NCBI GenBank assembly: GCA_033030425.1
Contig: JAUFSD010000009.1
Location: 806,001 to 870,000, forward strand
Direction: 5' to 3'
Length of the DNA stretch: 64,000 bases
Source: Verpa conica
Taxonomy: Eukaryota; Ascomycota; Pezizomycetes; Pezizales; Morchellaceae
Shown: piece by piece, positions 33,939 through 45,005 of the stretch
How positions within the stretch are numbered: the stretch's first letter is position 1
Layout: every line of letters starts with the position of its first letter
Program-made: the position numbers and the translations under genes
Notes under the pieces: model-generated
What the model saw: the letters and a program-made list of their open reading frames with translations, nothing else
What the model was told of the DNA's origin: nothing
The model's database searches: none

Positions 33939-35918
33939 ATGGCACACCTGTTATCCCAACCTATCCCAAAATGTGCACAAAGCATATCAAAATCTATAAC
34001 ATTGACCCCATTTCTCTACCCCTCAGCTTCAGCACGATTCTTTGGTACACAGCGCTCAGACTTCTTCACCGCTGTTACAAGATCATTGACACTTTCGTCT
34101 TGTCGCTTTATGTACTCTACAGCAGCACTGGGGCAGGAAACTCCAACTAAATTCAAAGCGTTCGGGAGAAATTTTAAAAAGAGAGACGAAGACGAAGACG
34201 AAGACGAAGACAAATTATTTTCTGTTCGACAGTTACAGCACCCGCATTCAACCTATACCACATCTCCATTCACGGATCTCAGAATTCTCACACTTTCTGC
34301 CGGTTCAGGTGGCAACGGCTGCATTTCTTTTCTTCGCGAGAAATTTGTTCCCAATGGCCCTGCAAATGGTGGTGATGGTGGCACAGGTGGTGCTATTTAT
34401 ATTCAGGCAGTGTACGGCGAAACCTCACTACACAAGGTAGCGAGGGATGGTGCGGTGCAAGCAACTGCAGGCAGGAATGGCCAAGGGAGCGCCGTGAACG
34501 GAAAGAGAGGGGACGATGTTGTAATCCGAGTACCAGTCGGAACAGTAGTGCGCGAGATATCACGGTGGGATCCAGCAGCAGAGGAACTAGGTCGGCAAAG
34601 CGAATACGAAGTGCAATATGCCTCAAAGGCTGCTACGAAAGCAATTGAAGAGGTGGAAGAAGGAGAGGAAAATTTAGGTCATAACCAGAAACATGGAGGA
34701 AATCATTATTGGCTTCATTACCCTAGAAGTTTGTCTCAAAATCTACGAAGCCCTCAGTTCAACGACGCGGCATTCCCTTTCCACCATTACCGTTCATCAT
34801 CGGAGCTTCTTGCTCAGACCCACCCTACTCCTGTCTACCTAGATCTGTCTGAGCCAACTATGGAGCCAATTCTACTTCTCCCAGGGGCCCCAGGGGGTTT
34901 CGGGAATCCACATTTTGTCTCCACAGAGCTCCGTCGTCCAAAGTTTGCCACTAGAGGCGGAAAGGGCGCACGAATGAAAATTCAACTCGAGCTGAAAATT
35001 CTTGCAGATATTGGTCTAGTTGGTCTTCCAAATGCAGGCAAATCTTCTTTCCTTCGCTCAGTTTCTAGAAAGCAAGCTCGGGTGGGGGAGTGGGCTTTCA
35101 CGACTTTATCACCGAATATTGGGACGATTGTACTAGACGAACGAACGATGCCGCCTTCCGGCTCTATCCAACAAAGGGAGTGTCAAAGAAACCCTAGATT
35201 TACGATTGCAGATATCCCAGGGTTAATCTCGGATGCACACTTGAATAAAGGACTGGGTCACGGGTTCTTGAGACATATTGAAAGGGCTAAGGTTCTAGGT
35301 TTTGTGTTAGATCTCTCCAGAGATGATCCAGTAGGCGATTTAGAGGGACTCTGGAGAGAGGTACGGGCTTACGAACATGGTGGGGATGAATGTGGGAATT
35401 TTAAAGGAATGATGAGTGAAATGGCGGGGAATACCAATGCCAACGTTGAGAAAATTGAAAAACCAGACCTTTACCAGGAGTTGGTGGTGGAACAGTTCGC
35501 AGAGAAGAAATTGGAGGAGCAAGAGAAATATCAAGATGAAGAAGTGTTAGAGAGGCAAGAAAATAAAAGGAGGGATGTACAGATTGTTCATTTCCCTGGG
35601 GTTGGCGCATTTGTACCTCGTAGAGAAGTTCCGCAACCCCCGGAAATGGCCAGGAAGGGGTACTTGGACCTCGAGCTGGAATCAACGCATCCACGACAGG
35701 AACGACCAAGTATGTGCTCGAAGGCTTGGTTTGTAATTGCAAACAAAGCAGACCTACCAGGTACCGAGAAGAAATATTGGGCATTGAAGAAACATCTAGC
35801 AGGGGGTGCCATGAATAGAAATAACGGGGAAGAGATTGGACTAATACCTATTAGTGCTCTTCAAGGGCAGGGCGTAGATAAGGTGGTGGGCTGGATGAAG
35901 GCGATGCTGGGTTTTTGA
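33939..35918 (+). CDS. MTG2: Mitochondrial Obg-family GTPase Mtg2
   Basis: GTPase for assembly of the mitochondrial large ribosomal subunit. Single exon, 659 residues. The Arg/Ser-rich, acid-poor first 80 residues fit a mitochondrial presequence. They are followed by an Asp-Glu repeat (about 83-91) encoded by a GAAGAC microsatellite. The Obg domain starts 'FTDLRILTLSAGSGGNGC' with 'GPANGGDGGTGGAIYI' and 'RVPVGTVV'. The G domain has G1 'GLVGLPNAGKSS' (about 358-369), 'FTTLSPNIG', G3 'DIPGLI' and G4 'NKAD', and ends 'PISALQGQGVDKVVGWM'. Two inserts, one charged and one Gln/Glu-rich, make it longer than bacterial Obg. In-frame reading is continuous, with no intron. Confidence 0.95.
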   Translation: MAHLLSQPIPKCAQSISKSITLTPFLYPSASARFFGTQRSDFFTAVTRSLTLSSCRFMYSTAALGQETPTKFKAFGRNFKKRDEDEDEDEDKLFSVRQLQHPHSTYTTSPFTDLRILTLSAGSGGNGCISFLREKFVPNGPANGGDGGTGGAIYIQAVYGETSLHKVARDGAVQATAGRNGQGSAVNGKRGDDVVIRVPVGTVVREISRWDPAAEELGRQSEYEVQYASKAATKAIEEVEEGEENLGHNQKHGGNHYWLHYPRSLSQNLRSPQFNDAAFPFHHYRSSSELLAQTHPTPVYLDLSEPTMEPILLLPGAPGGFGNPHFVSTELRRPKFATRGGKGARMKIQLELKILADIGLVGLPNAGKSSFLRSVSRKQARVGEWAFTTLSPNIGTIVLDERTMPPSGSIQQRECQRNPRFTIADIPGLISDAHLNKGLGHGFLRHIERAKVLGFVLDLSRDDPVGDLEGLWREVRAYEHGGDECGNFKGMMSEMAGNTNANVEKIEKPDLYQELVVEQFAEKKLEEQEKYQDEEVLERQENKRRDVQIVHFPGVGAFVPRREVPQPPEMARKGYLDLELESTHPRQERPSMCSKAWFVIANKADLPGTEKKYWALKKHLAGGAMNRNNGEEIGLIPISALQGQGVDKVVGWMKAMLGF

Positions 35919-36246
35919 TCATGCAATAGTGATTTGTATCATATATATAATTATTTGCATTTGGGGAAACATGGCTATCTCGCATTTCTTCTAACCAAAA
36001 AGCACAGCTAAAATAAAAATAAAAAAAATAAACTAGAAACTCCTATTTCTTTTCGCACGCCTCAGCCTAATATTATTAGTTTTTCCAAACTTCTATCTCG
36101 ATAAAATCTTTAGACTTATACCTGGAATGAGCGGATCTAAGGGGGAAATCAAGACAGAGAAAAAAGGAAAAATACAAAAACCCACATCCTATTCTAACTG
36201 CAAAATTAGCACTATCACTACTTTGTATGTTCCCAAGTGGTCCTAG
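35919..36246. other. Convergent 3' spacer, MTG2 / RPB5
   Basis: About 330 bp, AT-rich with poly-A-like runs near 36010; suits two converging 3' ends. Nothing else seen. Confidence 0.5.
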
Positions 36247-37019
36247 TCACATACACAAGCGATAGCTTGCATATCTACCACTGGTCTCACTCTTCCTGAC
36301 AATTTTAACCACCATACCACGCTTAAGTCCCATGTACCTCGCGACTGGATCAGCACTCTGAATCCTAGGCAGCTGGGTCTCCTTCAGCCGGTATCTCTCA
36401 AGTAACCTCTTCTTCTCCTCCCTACTAAGTAGGTGGTGGGTAGGTACAAGCTCGTGTTTCGTAATATTAACCAGTAAATCGGCTTCCTCAAACACCTCAA
36501 TAATAGCGGGGAGCACGGTTGGAACAATCTTCATCGCGGCAGCCGTGGGGTTGTGTTGGCAGACAAAGATACCAGTGTGGTAATTCTCGGATACAATCGT
36601 ATGTGCGAAGGTCCTCATATGCTTGATACCGATGTTGGGCTCCGGCGAGAACTCAACCCAGATTGTACCAACATTAGCAGGCTGGCCTGGAGGGGCAGCG
36701 TGTTGTTTCAACATCTTTTCTGAAGGGTTTGCTTTGAAAGTCATATTTTTGCGCCTACCCAGGGAAAGAGTTAGCATTATAGAGGAGTCGTTGAAAATAA
36801 GAAAATATACGCACTGAGGGCGGCCTTCACTATCGCAATAATGGCGTCTGAATTCGTCGAGGGTGATGCTAACTTCTTCTTCAGAAATTTCGTAGCCCTG
36901 TAAACTATTAGCTCATTTTCGGTCCTCGTCTCGCGATTGTGACCCACTCGATCTTTAACCATCTCGTGGACAGTTCTCCAGGCGCGCCATAGACGGGAGC
37001 ATTCTCTCTCAGGATCCAT
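36247..37019 (-). CDS. RPB5: RNA polymerase subunit Rpb5/RPABC1 (shared by Pol I, II, III)
   Basis: Common subunit forming the lower jaw of all three nuclear RNA polymerases. Exons 37019-36948, 36897-36815 and 36754-36247; 220 residues, near the family size. The N-terminal jaw domain reads '[17 protein letters not shown]', then '[16 protein letters not shown]' after the first junction and '[10 protein letters not shown]' after the second. The C-terminal assembly domain is nearly invariant: '[20 protein letters not shown]', '[20 protein letters not shown]' and '[19 protein letters not shown]'. It is divergent from RPB12, with only about 176 bp between the two start codons. Confidence 0.97.
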
Positions 37020-37195
37020 AGTAGATAGACGACTATCTGATGAAGGGTGGTTGTGGTATTCGGGGGCGAGAGACGATCTGTGAAATTGCAAGCTTGAAGC
37101 GTATTACCCGGCCTTATAACGAAAGGTGCATGCCTTCTGTTAAAGGGCTCATCTCTTGCAAGCAACCCCCTACACTCAAACCTACCACCACTACT
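37020..37195. promoter_or_regulatory. Short bidirectional promoter, RPB5 / RPB12
   Basis: The 176 bp between the two ATGs must contain both promoters and both leaders. It is GC-richer than the spacers around it and has a repeated 'CTACCACC/CTACTA' run next to RPB12. I see no clear TATA box, as expected for housekeeping genes. Confidence 0.6.
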
Positions 37196-37474
37196 ATGTC
37201 TGATCAACGTGAAGCCTATCAGCCCCCTACAGGCGGCGCTGGTCGTTCTTATGCTGGCGCCTCCGCAGCGTCAGGCACCATGCACTACCTTTGCGCCGAA
37301 TGTGGTGTCAAGGTCGGAATCAACAAAGGCGAGCCTATCAGGTGCAAGGAGTGCGGTCACCGTATTCTCTACAAGCAGCGGACAAAGCGGTACACCCGCC
37401 TCTTATACCCGTACCTAGGATTCAAGGTATATACTGATTTTATTGTTAGTATGGTTCAATTTGAAGCACGATAG
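37196..37474 (+). CDS. RPB12: RNA polymerase subunit Rpb12/RPABC4 (shared by Pol I, II, III)
   Basis: Small zinc-binding subunit common to the three nuclear RNA polymerases. Exons 37196-37389 and 37450-37474; 72 residues. A disordered N-terminus precedes 'MHYLCAECGVKVGINKGEPI' and 'RCKECGHRILYKQRTKR', giving the C-x2-C...C-x2-C zinc site. The second exon supplies the last Arg codon base and 'MVQFEAR', the invariant C-terminus. Without the splice the frame would end in unrelated sequence. Confidence 0.97.
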   Translation: MSDQREAYQPPTGGAGRSYAGASAASGTMHYLCAECGVKVGINKGEPIRCKECGHRILYKQRTKRYTRLLYPYLGFKVYTDFIVSMVQFEAR

Positions 37475-37827
37475 TCCTCCATCCGAAGCAATCCAACTTA
37501 CGGCAAAGAAATGATCTTTAGACCGTATTAGTAGAATAGGGAGACCTGCTGGAAGTAGTAGCTTTGTGGAGTTATTTTTATGGGGTCATCTCTTTTACAA
37601 GCTGTTTGTATTCTTGAGGCCCTAGGCCTTTGTATTTATACACTTTTAGAATGCTTGATCAAATCTAGATGTCTTTACTATTGAATTACTCTAGGATCTA
37701 ACTTAATCAAGTGATTTGAAATGATGTAAATAGGTGTCCACTTGATATAGGCATAAACCTTGTATATGAGGTAAATCTATAACTACCATTGCATTTCCTA
37801 AGTACGGCTCTGGGAGAACACTTATGT
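37475..37827. other. Convergent 3' spacer, RPB12 / GPI3
   Basis: About 350 bp of AT-rich sequence with no supported feature. Confidence 0.5.
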
Positions 37828-39545
37828 CTAGCTTTCCCTAATCCCATTTAAATCTTCTTCAGCCACCGCTTCTACGTTAGAACCTCGTCTACTGGGCCTG
37901 TCTCTATCTCTCCTGCTACCACCGTCAACTACTCTAGGCGCCTTACTTGGCCAGCTCCGTGCGATGTCAATCCCACTCCGAGGGAACAGAAACTCCAATA
38001 ACTGAGATAGGGTTGAATTAATATCTCGCAGTCTCTTGTCTAGGATAGTTGAAAAAGGAAAAAATCACTTACTACTAGTATTAGATAATCTACGACTACG
38101 CACAACACGAACAACTTGCCAGCCCAAACTCCACATCCATAATATCTCTTCAACCTCTCCATTAACCCTACTCTTTCGCCTCTACAGATTCCCTCGTAAA
38201 CCCGTTCCGTCCTTTCTGCCACATCCGTCCACGAATACATACTCTTGACTTGTTCGTGAAACTTTTCCGTCTTAACCCTTCCCATTCGTATCTCTTTGAT
38301 AGCTCTACTTGTGGCACTGACAAGATCATCCTCTTCTGGTCTTGCAAATACCGTCATGTGGCTAGGCAAAACCTCTGGTATTCCTCCAACCCTAGTACAC
38401 ACAACGTATAGCCCACAGCTGGCAGCTTCCACAAGTACAGTTCCAAACGCTTCCGTTAAAGATGGATGCAGGTAAATGTGGCCTCTAACCATAACATCCC
38501 TGACTTCTTCGTGACGAACTGGGCCAAGCATTTGGACGCGGTCTTGGAGCATGTGTTTTTCCAGCATCTGTTCCAGGTCAATCGCTTTAGGCCCTGATCC
38601 TGCGATGATAAAATGAACCGAAGGGTGAAGCTCGCATATTCTGGGGATGGCTGCCACGAGTAAATCTGTACCTTTGTTGTAAAAGAGGCGGGATATTACA
38701 ACAATCGTAATGTGTGTCTTTGAGGCAGCTGTTGGGTCTGGTTTGAAGTTTTCGGCTACGACGGCGTTTGGTATTACGGAAACCATACTCGGATCAAGAG
38801 CAGCTCGTAGAACTGTATTTTCTTTGCTTCAATTGAGAAAGCTGAGTTAGTAGCTGTTTGTCACAGAGCAATATTCATTTCTTGGAAAGGACAAGTTCAC
38901 CAAGTATGACTAACACAAATAACATGGTCAACATCGCTCAGTGTAAACTTCAACAACTTATTCGTAAGGATACTCGCCGCATCCGCAAATCCAAAGAGGC
39001 TGTGGTCCGTAAAACATGTTCTTAGTCCCATCGTCCTGGCATGAAGAATAGCTTCATGACAAAGACTACTTAATGAAGCATGACCATGGACTATGTCAAT
39101 CTTCTCGCGGAGTAAAATATTGCGGAATATAGGAAAGAACGAGAAAACCGTTGGTAGTGTCGCTTCACGATATATTACGAAGAATGGAACGTAGTAGACC
39201 TTGAGACCATTTGTGAGGTACCGTACACCGTGTCGAGACTTGTAAGAATGTGTTATAATTATTATTTTATGTCCGCGATCGATTAGTTTCTACAAAGATA
39301 GCAGTTAGCTCTACGGCGATTGATAAAAAGGGGAAACAGTACTGTGGCCAACTGGTAAATATGGCTTTCAACTCCGCCTAGATAGTGGGCCGTTAATGAA
39401 AGATTACTCCGGGAAAAGGAAAAGCATGTTCATACCTGGCTGAGGATAAAAGAAATCACTAGTCATTCTGAAGTTGTTAAGCGGTCAGCAAATAGGCGTC
39501 GGCTACTGGGGCCGTCTGGCGCACATACGCGATGTTGTAAGGCAT
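37828..39545 (-). CDS. GPI3: GPI-anchor GlcNAc transferase catalytic subunit Gpi3/PIG-A
   Basis: Catalyses the first step of GPI-anchor synthesis, GlcNAc transfer to phosphatidylinositol, at the cytosolic ER face. Six exons: 39545-39529, 39467-39436, 39377-39343, 39289-38901, 38826-38073 and 38001-37828; 466 residues. The start, spread over three tiny exons, reads '[20 protein letters not shown]'. Then come '[20 protein letters not shown]', '[14 protein letters not shown]', '[19 protein letters not shown]', 'VSVIPNAV' and '[13 protein letters not shown]', with the GT4 E-x7-E block '[15 protein letters not shown]'. A C-terminal hydrophobic segment ('[18 protein letters not shown]') leads to '[12 protein letters not shown]'. 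Intron 4 requires an AAG acceptor (38827) to give 'SHTCKENT'. Confidence 0.96.
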
Positions 39546-39686
39546 CTTTGCTATCAGATTATTATGTATTTCTACCACTTGCAGAGCTTAGAGTAGAAGT
39601 TTATGAAATTATAGGGCGTTGGAGTAGGTATATGTATAATTGTCGAGTGAAGTGCACAGTATTGTGAAGCTCGGGGTCTCTGGTGC

Positions 39687-39803
39687 TGTACTAGTGATGC
39701 CGAGATGTTTATTGGTCACGTGGTTTATCTTTGGTGGGTAGGAATATAATCGCCACCAAAAGTATACCACGTGACCAATAAACATCTCGGCATCACTAGT
39801 ACA
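39687..39803. mobile_element. 117-bp hairpin element with 38-bp perfect arms
   Basis: 39687-39724 ('TGTACTAGTGATGCCGAGAT' and onward) is the exact reverse complement of 39766-39803. The 41-bp centre is also partly self-complementary ('TTTGGTGG' and 'CCACCAAA'). Arms this perfect suggest a recent insertion of a tiny MITE or a palindrome under some constraint. Non-coding. Confidence 0.75.
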
Positions 39804-40161
39804 TAGGGTGCAGGAAAGTGATTCAACATTTTAGCGAGCAACACCGAAAATCCATGTTTTTTCCCACAACACAACACCTAAAAGAAATCCAATTTTCAAT
39901 CATATAGTTTATCTATGAATTAATAGAATGAGATTCATAAATTCACCTTGCAGAAAGTGCCTATAATTTCAAATTTGTGCCTGAAGGACCAATATTTAGC
40001 TACCAATTACAACCTTAAACCAGAATGAGGAAAGGACTGTGGCTTCTAATCTTAGAATAAGAATATACATACCCAAATTAATCTAAAAGTAACTTCCCCC
40101 ACCTTAGATATCTATTATGACTGAGAAACTAGCGCTGTTGAATCACTTGCACCCTATGTAT
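39800..40161. mobile_element. MITE-like element, about 25-bp inverted repeats
   Basis: 'TACATAGGGTGCAGG' from 39800, followed by 'AAGTGATTCAACA', returns as 'TGTTGAATCACTTGCACCCT' near 40137-40156, with a 4-base bulge. About 300 bp of AT-rich interior. Its left end overlaps the right end of the 39687 hairpin. Confidence 0.55.
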
Positions 40162-40622
40162 ATGATATGGTATATAAACCTAACCCTGTCGCTAAATGCA
40201 GAAGGACAGGGAATTTTCAAACGGTTTTGACAGTAGTAGAACTTAAAAGCTTATAGATATAATTTAAGCGAGTCACCTTAAACCCAGGAGACTTTCCATA
40301 TCGGTTATCTATGGGCACTCTAGGTCTTAAGACTACATATATGTATATTTGGAGAGCGGATTGATAAGGGAGGCAAATGAATATAGAAAATAAGTTGGAG
40401 ATTTAGATGGCTTTGTGTTTCTCTGGGCTGCTTAGAGTCAGTAGAGTAACAAGGCTGCCTTTATAAAATTCTGGTAATAGGGTGCAAGGTGATTAGAGAG
40501 TCAAGTTGATAAGTGTTTTTATTCTTCCCTTAGGACATGAAGTCCTTATAAGGTTTCATTTGGGTTCCCACAGATATAAAAAAATAACGTATCGGGAAAG
40601 AAGATTTTGGTAACTTATACCT

Positions 40623-40963
40623 AGTCTCGTGCCCAGTCCCATTATTTGCTGTACAGCACCGTAGGGTCAGGTCTTAATCCCTCTGAGCTTGCCCAATCCT
40701 TTTTTCGGGGATATTACTCTCGGGGGGCTTTCGGGGAAATTTTGGTACTTACTTTTGTGTGGTTGTCCTACACAAACCTAAGTACCTTTAAAAGGCCGAG
40801 CTAGCCAAGGAAAACCCCCGAGCTTACTGGAAAGCCCCCCAGAGCCAGCCCAATCTCCCGAGAGATCCGGAGATTTTCGGAGATATCCCCGAAATTTCTC
40901 GGAAATTTACTGCTCCAGACCCTACGGTGCTGCGCAGCAAATAATGGAGCTGGGCACGAGACT
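40623..40963. mobile_element. MITE-like element, about 46-bp inverted repeats
   Basis: Ends 40623-40668 ('AGTCTCGTGCCCAGTCCC' ... 'CACCGTAGGGTC') and 40918-40963 are reverse complements with a few mismatches. The interior is rich in 'TCTCGGGG/CCCCGAGA' words and non-coding. Confidence 0.7.
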
Positions 40964-41629
40964 CCTTATACCAGTAAGATATATATAAGCCTTCTTAATA
41001 AGGTGGTATCGACCCTACTAGGTAACCTTGGAAATTCTACAGGCGGTTTAGCCCCCAGAGGAGAAAGGGACTATTTGTTATAAAAGTATATTTTGGGGGG
41101 GACAAAAGTAACAACCAAGTTTAACGTTATGTAGCGCTCCCTACTACTCCCAAGTCTAAAATTCCACCTCAATTTGTAGATTTTTTGTAGGCAGTAGATA
41201 GGTGAGTTTAATGATGATTTATTTAGAGAGTTGCCCCTCAGTTACGTCTATATACCACTTGCTAGTCTGGTTCTTACTAAGCCTTGCTTAGCGCTCCCTG
41301 CATTTGTAGCATAAAACTAGGGGGGGAAGGCCTTACAAGTAATGTTGCATAACTCTCGATCTTAATAAGAATGGTTTTGAATAATATAATAAGTCGAAGT
41401 TGCAAACAGCTAAAGTTCTTGGCCTCTACAAATTGGCACCAGCAAAGATATAGCAACTAATCTCGACTAAGTATTTACAGGGGCTAGAAATATATCTCCC
41501 GCGATAAAGTTACTCAGTACTCCAACTAATAACATTCCTTATACGTCTCACTTTACTCATATAGGCCAAGCTTATTGCATATTAACGTACAATCCGATAT
41601 TGCCACTCGCCTACAAACCACACTAAATA

Positions 41630-43925
41630 CTAGGTTTTCGCATCTTCCGATGCTCCTAAATTTTTTCCAGAGGATTTTCTTTTTATATCTGGACTTGAGA
41701 TGTATGAATCTTCAAACATGGTACTCAGCTGCTGTTCTGGAGTCCAAGATCCTGAAGCCAGTGGCGGAATACTGGAGGCGGATAGTCCTCTGTATTTCTT
41801 ATCCTGGATCGGTGTTATTAGAGGCCCCGAGCTGCGTGGGGAGGTGTTGTTTAGCCGCTCCGGGGTTGTTCTCCCATCTCCATGATGTCTATAGCCTCCT
41901 TTTTCTGGGGGAGTGGTTAGACGGATGGTTCTAGCCTTGAGCTCCTCCTTTTGACTTTTTTGCGATTGAAGTTGTTTTACTGGCGAACCAAAAGGATCAA
42001 AACCGATCCTTTTTCGAGCATTTTCTCTCTCTAGCTGCCTACTCTCCCTTGGGCCTGACAATGCAGAATCTGAAAGGAAGAGGTTTAATAGTTCATCGTG
42101 TACCGCCAAGTGTGACACTTGTTGATAGTTTTGTAGGATAGTTAGGCGAAGGAGACACTCGAGGGCAGAGAGATTGGATTTCACATTTCTTGAATTATAA
42201 GGACGAGGGGTCTGAGAACAATTATGACGGGGGTCCAAATCCTCATTGAGTGAAGTGGGCACTAAGGATTTTTTATCTGAAGCTGGTATTTCTTCTTGAG
42301 AGTCATATTCAGAGGAATCATCAGCCTCAAAATAATCTTCACCTTCAATTGGTTCGGTAAAAACCTCAAGTGCAAGCCATTCGGGATCCAGGTGTCGTGG
42401 TAATTCATACTCGTCAGGCAAGGCTTGGCTTTCGTCCTCGGTGTTCCAAAGGGACCTGCCTTCGCCCATATCCAATGCATAGTTTTGTTCTTCTTCACTG
42501 TCTTCATATTCGTCATGGTACTGTTGAACCCTATCCATAAGTTTGCGTGGGGGTGCAGCATTAAGATCCCGCTTGATCAAAAGAATTGGTGAGTTTGAAT
42601 CTTCTATGCCAAGAAGTGTGCCAGAGTTTGTGTAGAAAAGTTTCGAGATTTGATGAATCGGGATCCGGGTCCTTATCCCAGCCTTTAAAACATCCTCGTA
42701 TGATCCTGGTAGCTGCTTTGATTCCTCCATCTCATGTACCCGCCCATCGTCTAAATCCTCAATAAGGCATAGCTCATAACAATACTCATCAATCTTGGTT
42801 TGAGCTCGTAGTTGCTTTGAGCTATAACTATCCTCTTCATCATAAACTAGCGGCACCCTCTGTAGTTTTACTCTGCACTTGTAAATAACCTCCTGCCATG
42901 TAAGGTCTTTTGCAGAGACATGTTCTTGTCGGTGTGAATGGCCAGCAAAAAGCATATAGAGGCTTAGAGTGAATGTTGTACCAATTTGTACGGGATCGAA
43001 AGGGTTCAGAGAGTAAGCTGTGTCACCAGCAGTGAGTAAAGTCGATGCCTGGAGGAGCCGAGAAGGCGAAACATTATGAGGAATATTTGATGACAGTTCT
43101 ACCCCAGATGTTGTGACCGCTAGGCTTATAAAAGGAACAGCCTACAAAAATGCGGTCTGTCAGTCCAAAAAATTCTATGCGAGATAAAGTACACAGAATG
43201 ACAAACATCTTCTATCTTTCTGAGTAGATTCTTGATATCTTGCATAACAGCCTTGATTTCATCATGCCCCCTGGACCTTTTTCTACCGTCACTCTGGTTC
43301 GAGAGGTCTGATAACCGTACACCAAGAGATTCGATATCATGTCGGATTGTCTTGGTCAATGTCAAGGCGCTCTCAAGAGATGTATTCCCCCTTGCAGATC
43401 TATCCAGTGTGATAAGTTAGAGTCTTCCTGGTAGTACAAAGTAAGTATGGGGTCCTTACATGATTTCTACCAGGTCAATGGCTGGCGAGATTATCTAGAT
43501 GGTAAGGGAGTTAGACAACAAGTCAATACAATAGCAGGTAAGATGGGCTACTATTTACGTCAATCTTTGTCTGTAATCGTTCCTTGAGGGATAATAGTTC
43601 TTGTCTATCTTTCCCCCTAGTTGACTATGGCAAGACTTGTTGTTAGTAACAAAAAGAACTATAGACTTAGCTTCAACTTACCGAAATATATCGTCCAATC
43701 TGGTGATATGCAAATGTTGTTGTTACAGTGATGCCCGATCTAAAGGCCCCAGTGACTTTTGTCAGTATTCTTTTACTTTGGGTTGAAGGTGAGAGCTATT
43801 AGGTACTTGATAGCAAAAGACACTGCACTCCAATGAATCTGTTAGTTAATACCTTGAGGCAACCCGAGGGGTGTAGTGAATCACAAACCCGCTTGTTGGG
43901 AGACCTTTGTAAGAAAGAAGTCCAT
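41630..43925 (-). CDS. YRB30: RanGTP-binding protein of the fungal Yrb30 family
   Basis: Yrb30-type proteins bind RanGTP and probably modulate nucleocytoplasmic transport. Exons 43925-43889, 43755-43682, 43624-43559, 43494-43460, 43399-43207 and 43141-41630; 638 residues. The N-terminus joins as 'MDFFLTKVSQQAVTGAFRSG', followed by 'ELLSLKERLQTKID', 'IISPAIDLVE', 'ARGNTSLESALTLTKTIRHD' and 'NLLRKIEDAVPFISLAVTTS'. Then 'SPSRLLQASTLLTAGD', 'LSLYMLFAGHS' and 'LTWQEVIYKCRVKLQRVP' form the family core. The second half is acidic and disordered, with Ser/Pro sites near the end that could be CDK targets. Intron 1 needs an AAG acceptor (43756) and a GTTTGT donor, so the first exon is the least certain piece. 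Confidence 0.82.
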
Positions 43926-44349
43926 GGCAGGACCACTGTATCTCAGCTACCTGTTCTGACTTGGGAACGTGTTATTGTACTTGTTGTTGTTTTGTTTGTG
44001 TCACGCGTTGAGGGTGGGGTGGCTTAATGGTGGGGTGCTAAGCCAAGACAATGATTATGCTATGACGAGCCTAAGATTCGGTTGGTAAAACCGTCTAGTT
44101 CACGCTTTTGTCGACTGTTGGGAGCAGAGGGACAGTATTGAACTTGCAATTTGCCTAGTCTTTGCCTAGGTCTTTGATTGGGAGCTTATAAGTACCTGTT
44201 TATATCCTGCAGGTCAAGTTCTAAATTTTTTTTTTTTCTTTCTTTTTTTATATCAAGTGATTTTATTATTCTGGGAACAAAATCTGGTATGCAGTATAGA
44301 ACTATGACCTAATCAAGTTCTAGAGTAATTATACTATTATAATATTTTA
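43926..44349. other. Spacer between TSR2 end and YRB30-like start
   Basis: About 420 bp, including a T-rich tract near 44225. Contains the upstream region of the Yrb30-like gene; nothing else seen. Confidence 0.5.
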
Positions 44350-45005
44350 TCACTGATTCCTATTCCCTCGCTTCTGCACCAACTCAAACCCATCTTCATC
44401 AATGACTGGTTCTAGTCTTTGCCTAGGTTCTACAGGCGCTGCCATGAGTGCCTCAGACATCTCTTCATCGCTGTTATCCTCGTCTTCACTTGAGCCAGCT
44501 TCTTCTGTGATATCCGTCACTTGTGGGACTGCCAGGCGTTGATTTTGGGGTTTCGCAAGGAACTTAGTGTGTAGTTCGTCCACCGTCGAAAAGTTTCCTT
44601 CGAGTATTTCTTTCCGTAAAGAAACTATTTTCAGAGCAACCTGTTGTGAATCGTCAGCCTCAGAGCTTGAAATATAATCTACAACAAGATATTTACCCCC
44701 CAGGCCGAATCATCTTCCAAGTTCAGGTCAAATTCGTCGCCCATAACTTGCACTAAAACACTCTCTATATCGTGCTCATCTATTTCATCCATCTCCGTGA
44801 AAATATCCGCAATAGCACCGCAAAGCCAGTCACGTTTATCATCACTCTCGGGACCGCCCCATTGTGCTGCGACAGCGTCTGTAAGCACGGTCCAGTTGTG
44901 CAAGATGAGGGAGACACCAAGTTCCCACTTGCCCACAGTCTCTGGGGTGGGTTGAGATAAGAGAGTGTCCGCGGAAGCTGGTTGGTGATTTGAGACTGAA
45001 GACAT
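44350..45005 (-). CDS. TSR2: Pre-rRNA processing protein Tsr2 (Rps26/eS26 escortin)
   Basis: Tsr2 carries eS26 from the importin to the assembling 40S subunit. Exons 45005-44697 and 44640-44350; 199 residues. Core motifs: 'KWELGVSLILHNWTVLTDAV', 'WGGPESDDKRDWLCGAIADI', 'DIESVLVQVMGDEFDLNLED', then across the junction 'DDSAWG' to 'VALKIVSLRKEILEGNFSTV' and 'DELHTKFLAK'. The last exon has an acidic Ser/Glu/Asp tract and ends 'DGFELVQKRGNRNQ', the usual Tsr2 tail pattern. Confidence 0.93.

Larger units (their letters stand above)
39546..41629. other. Two-kilobase spacer with at least three inverted-repeat elements
   Basis: Holds the elements at 39687-39803, 39800-40161 and 40623-40963 (separate entries). 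The stretch from about 40970 to 41629 shows no gene and no ordered repeat. Confidence 0.55.
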
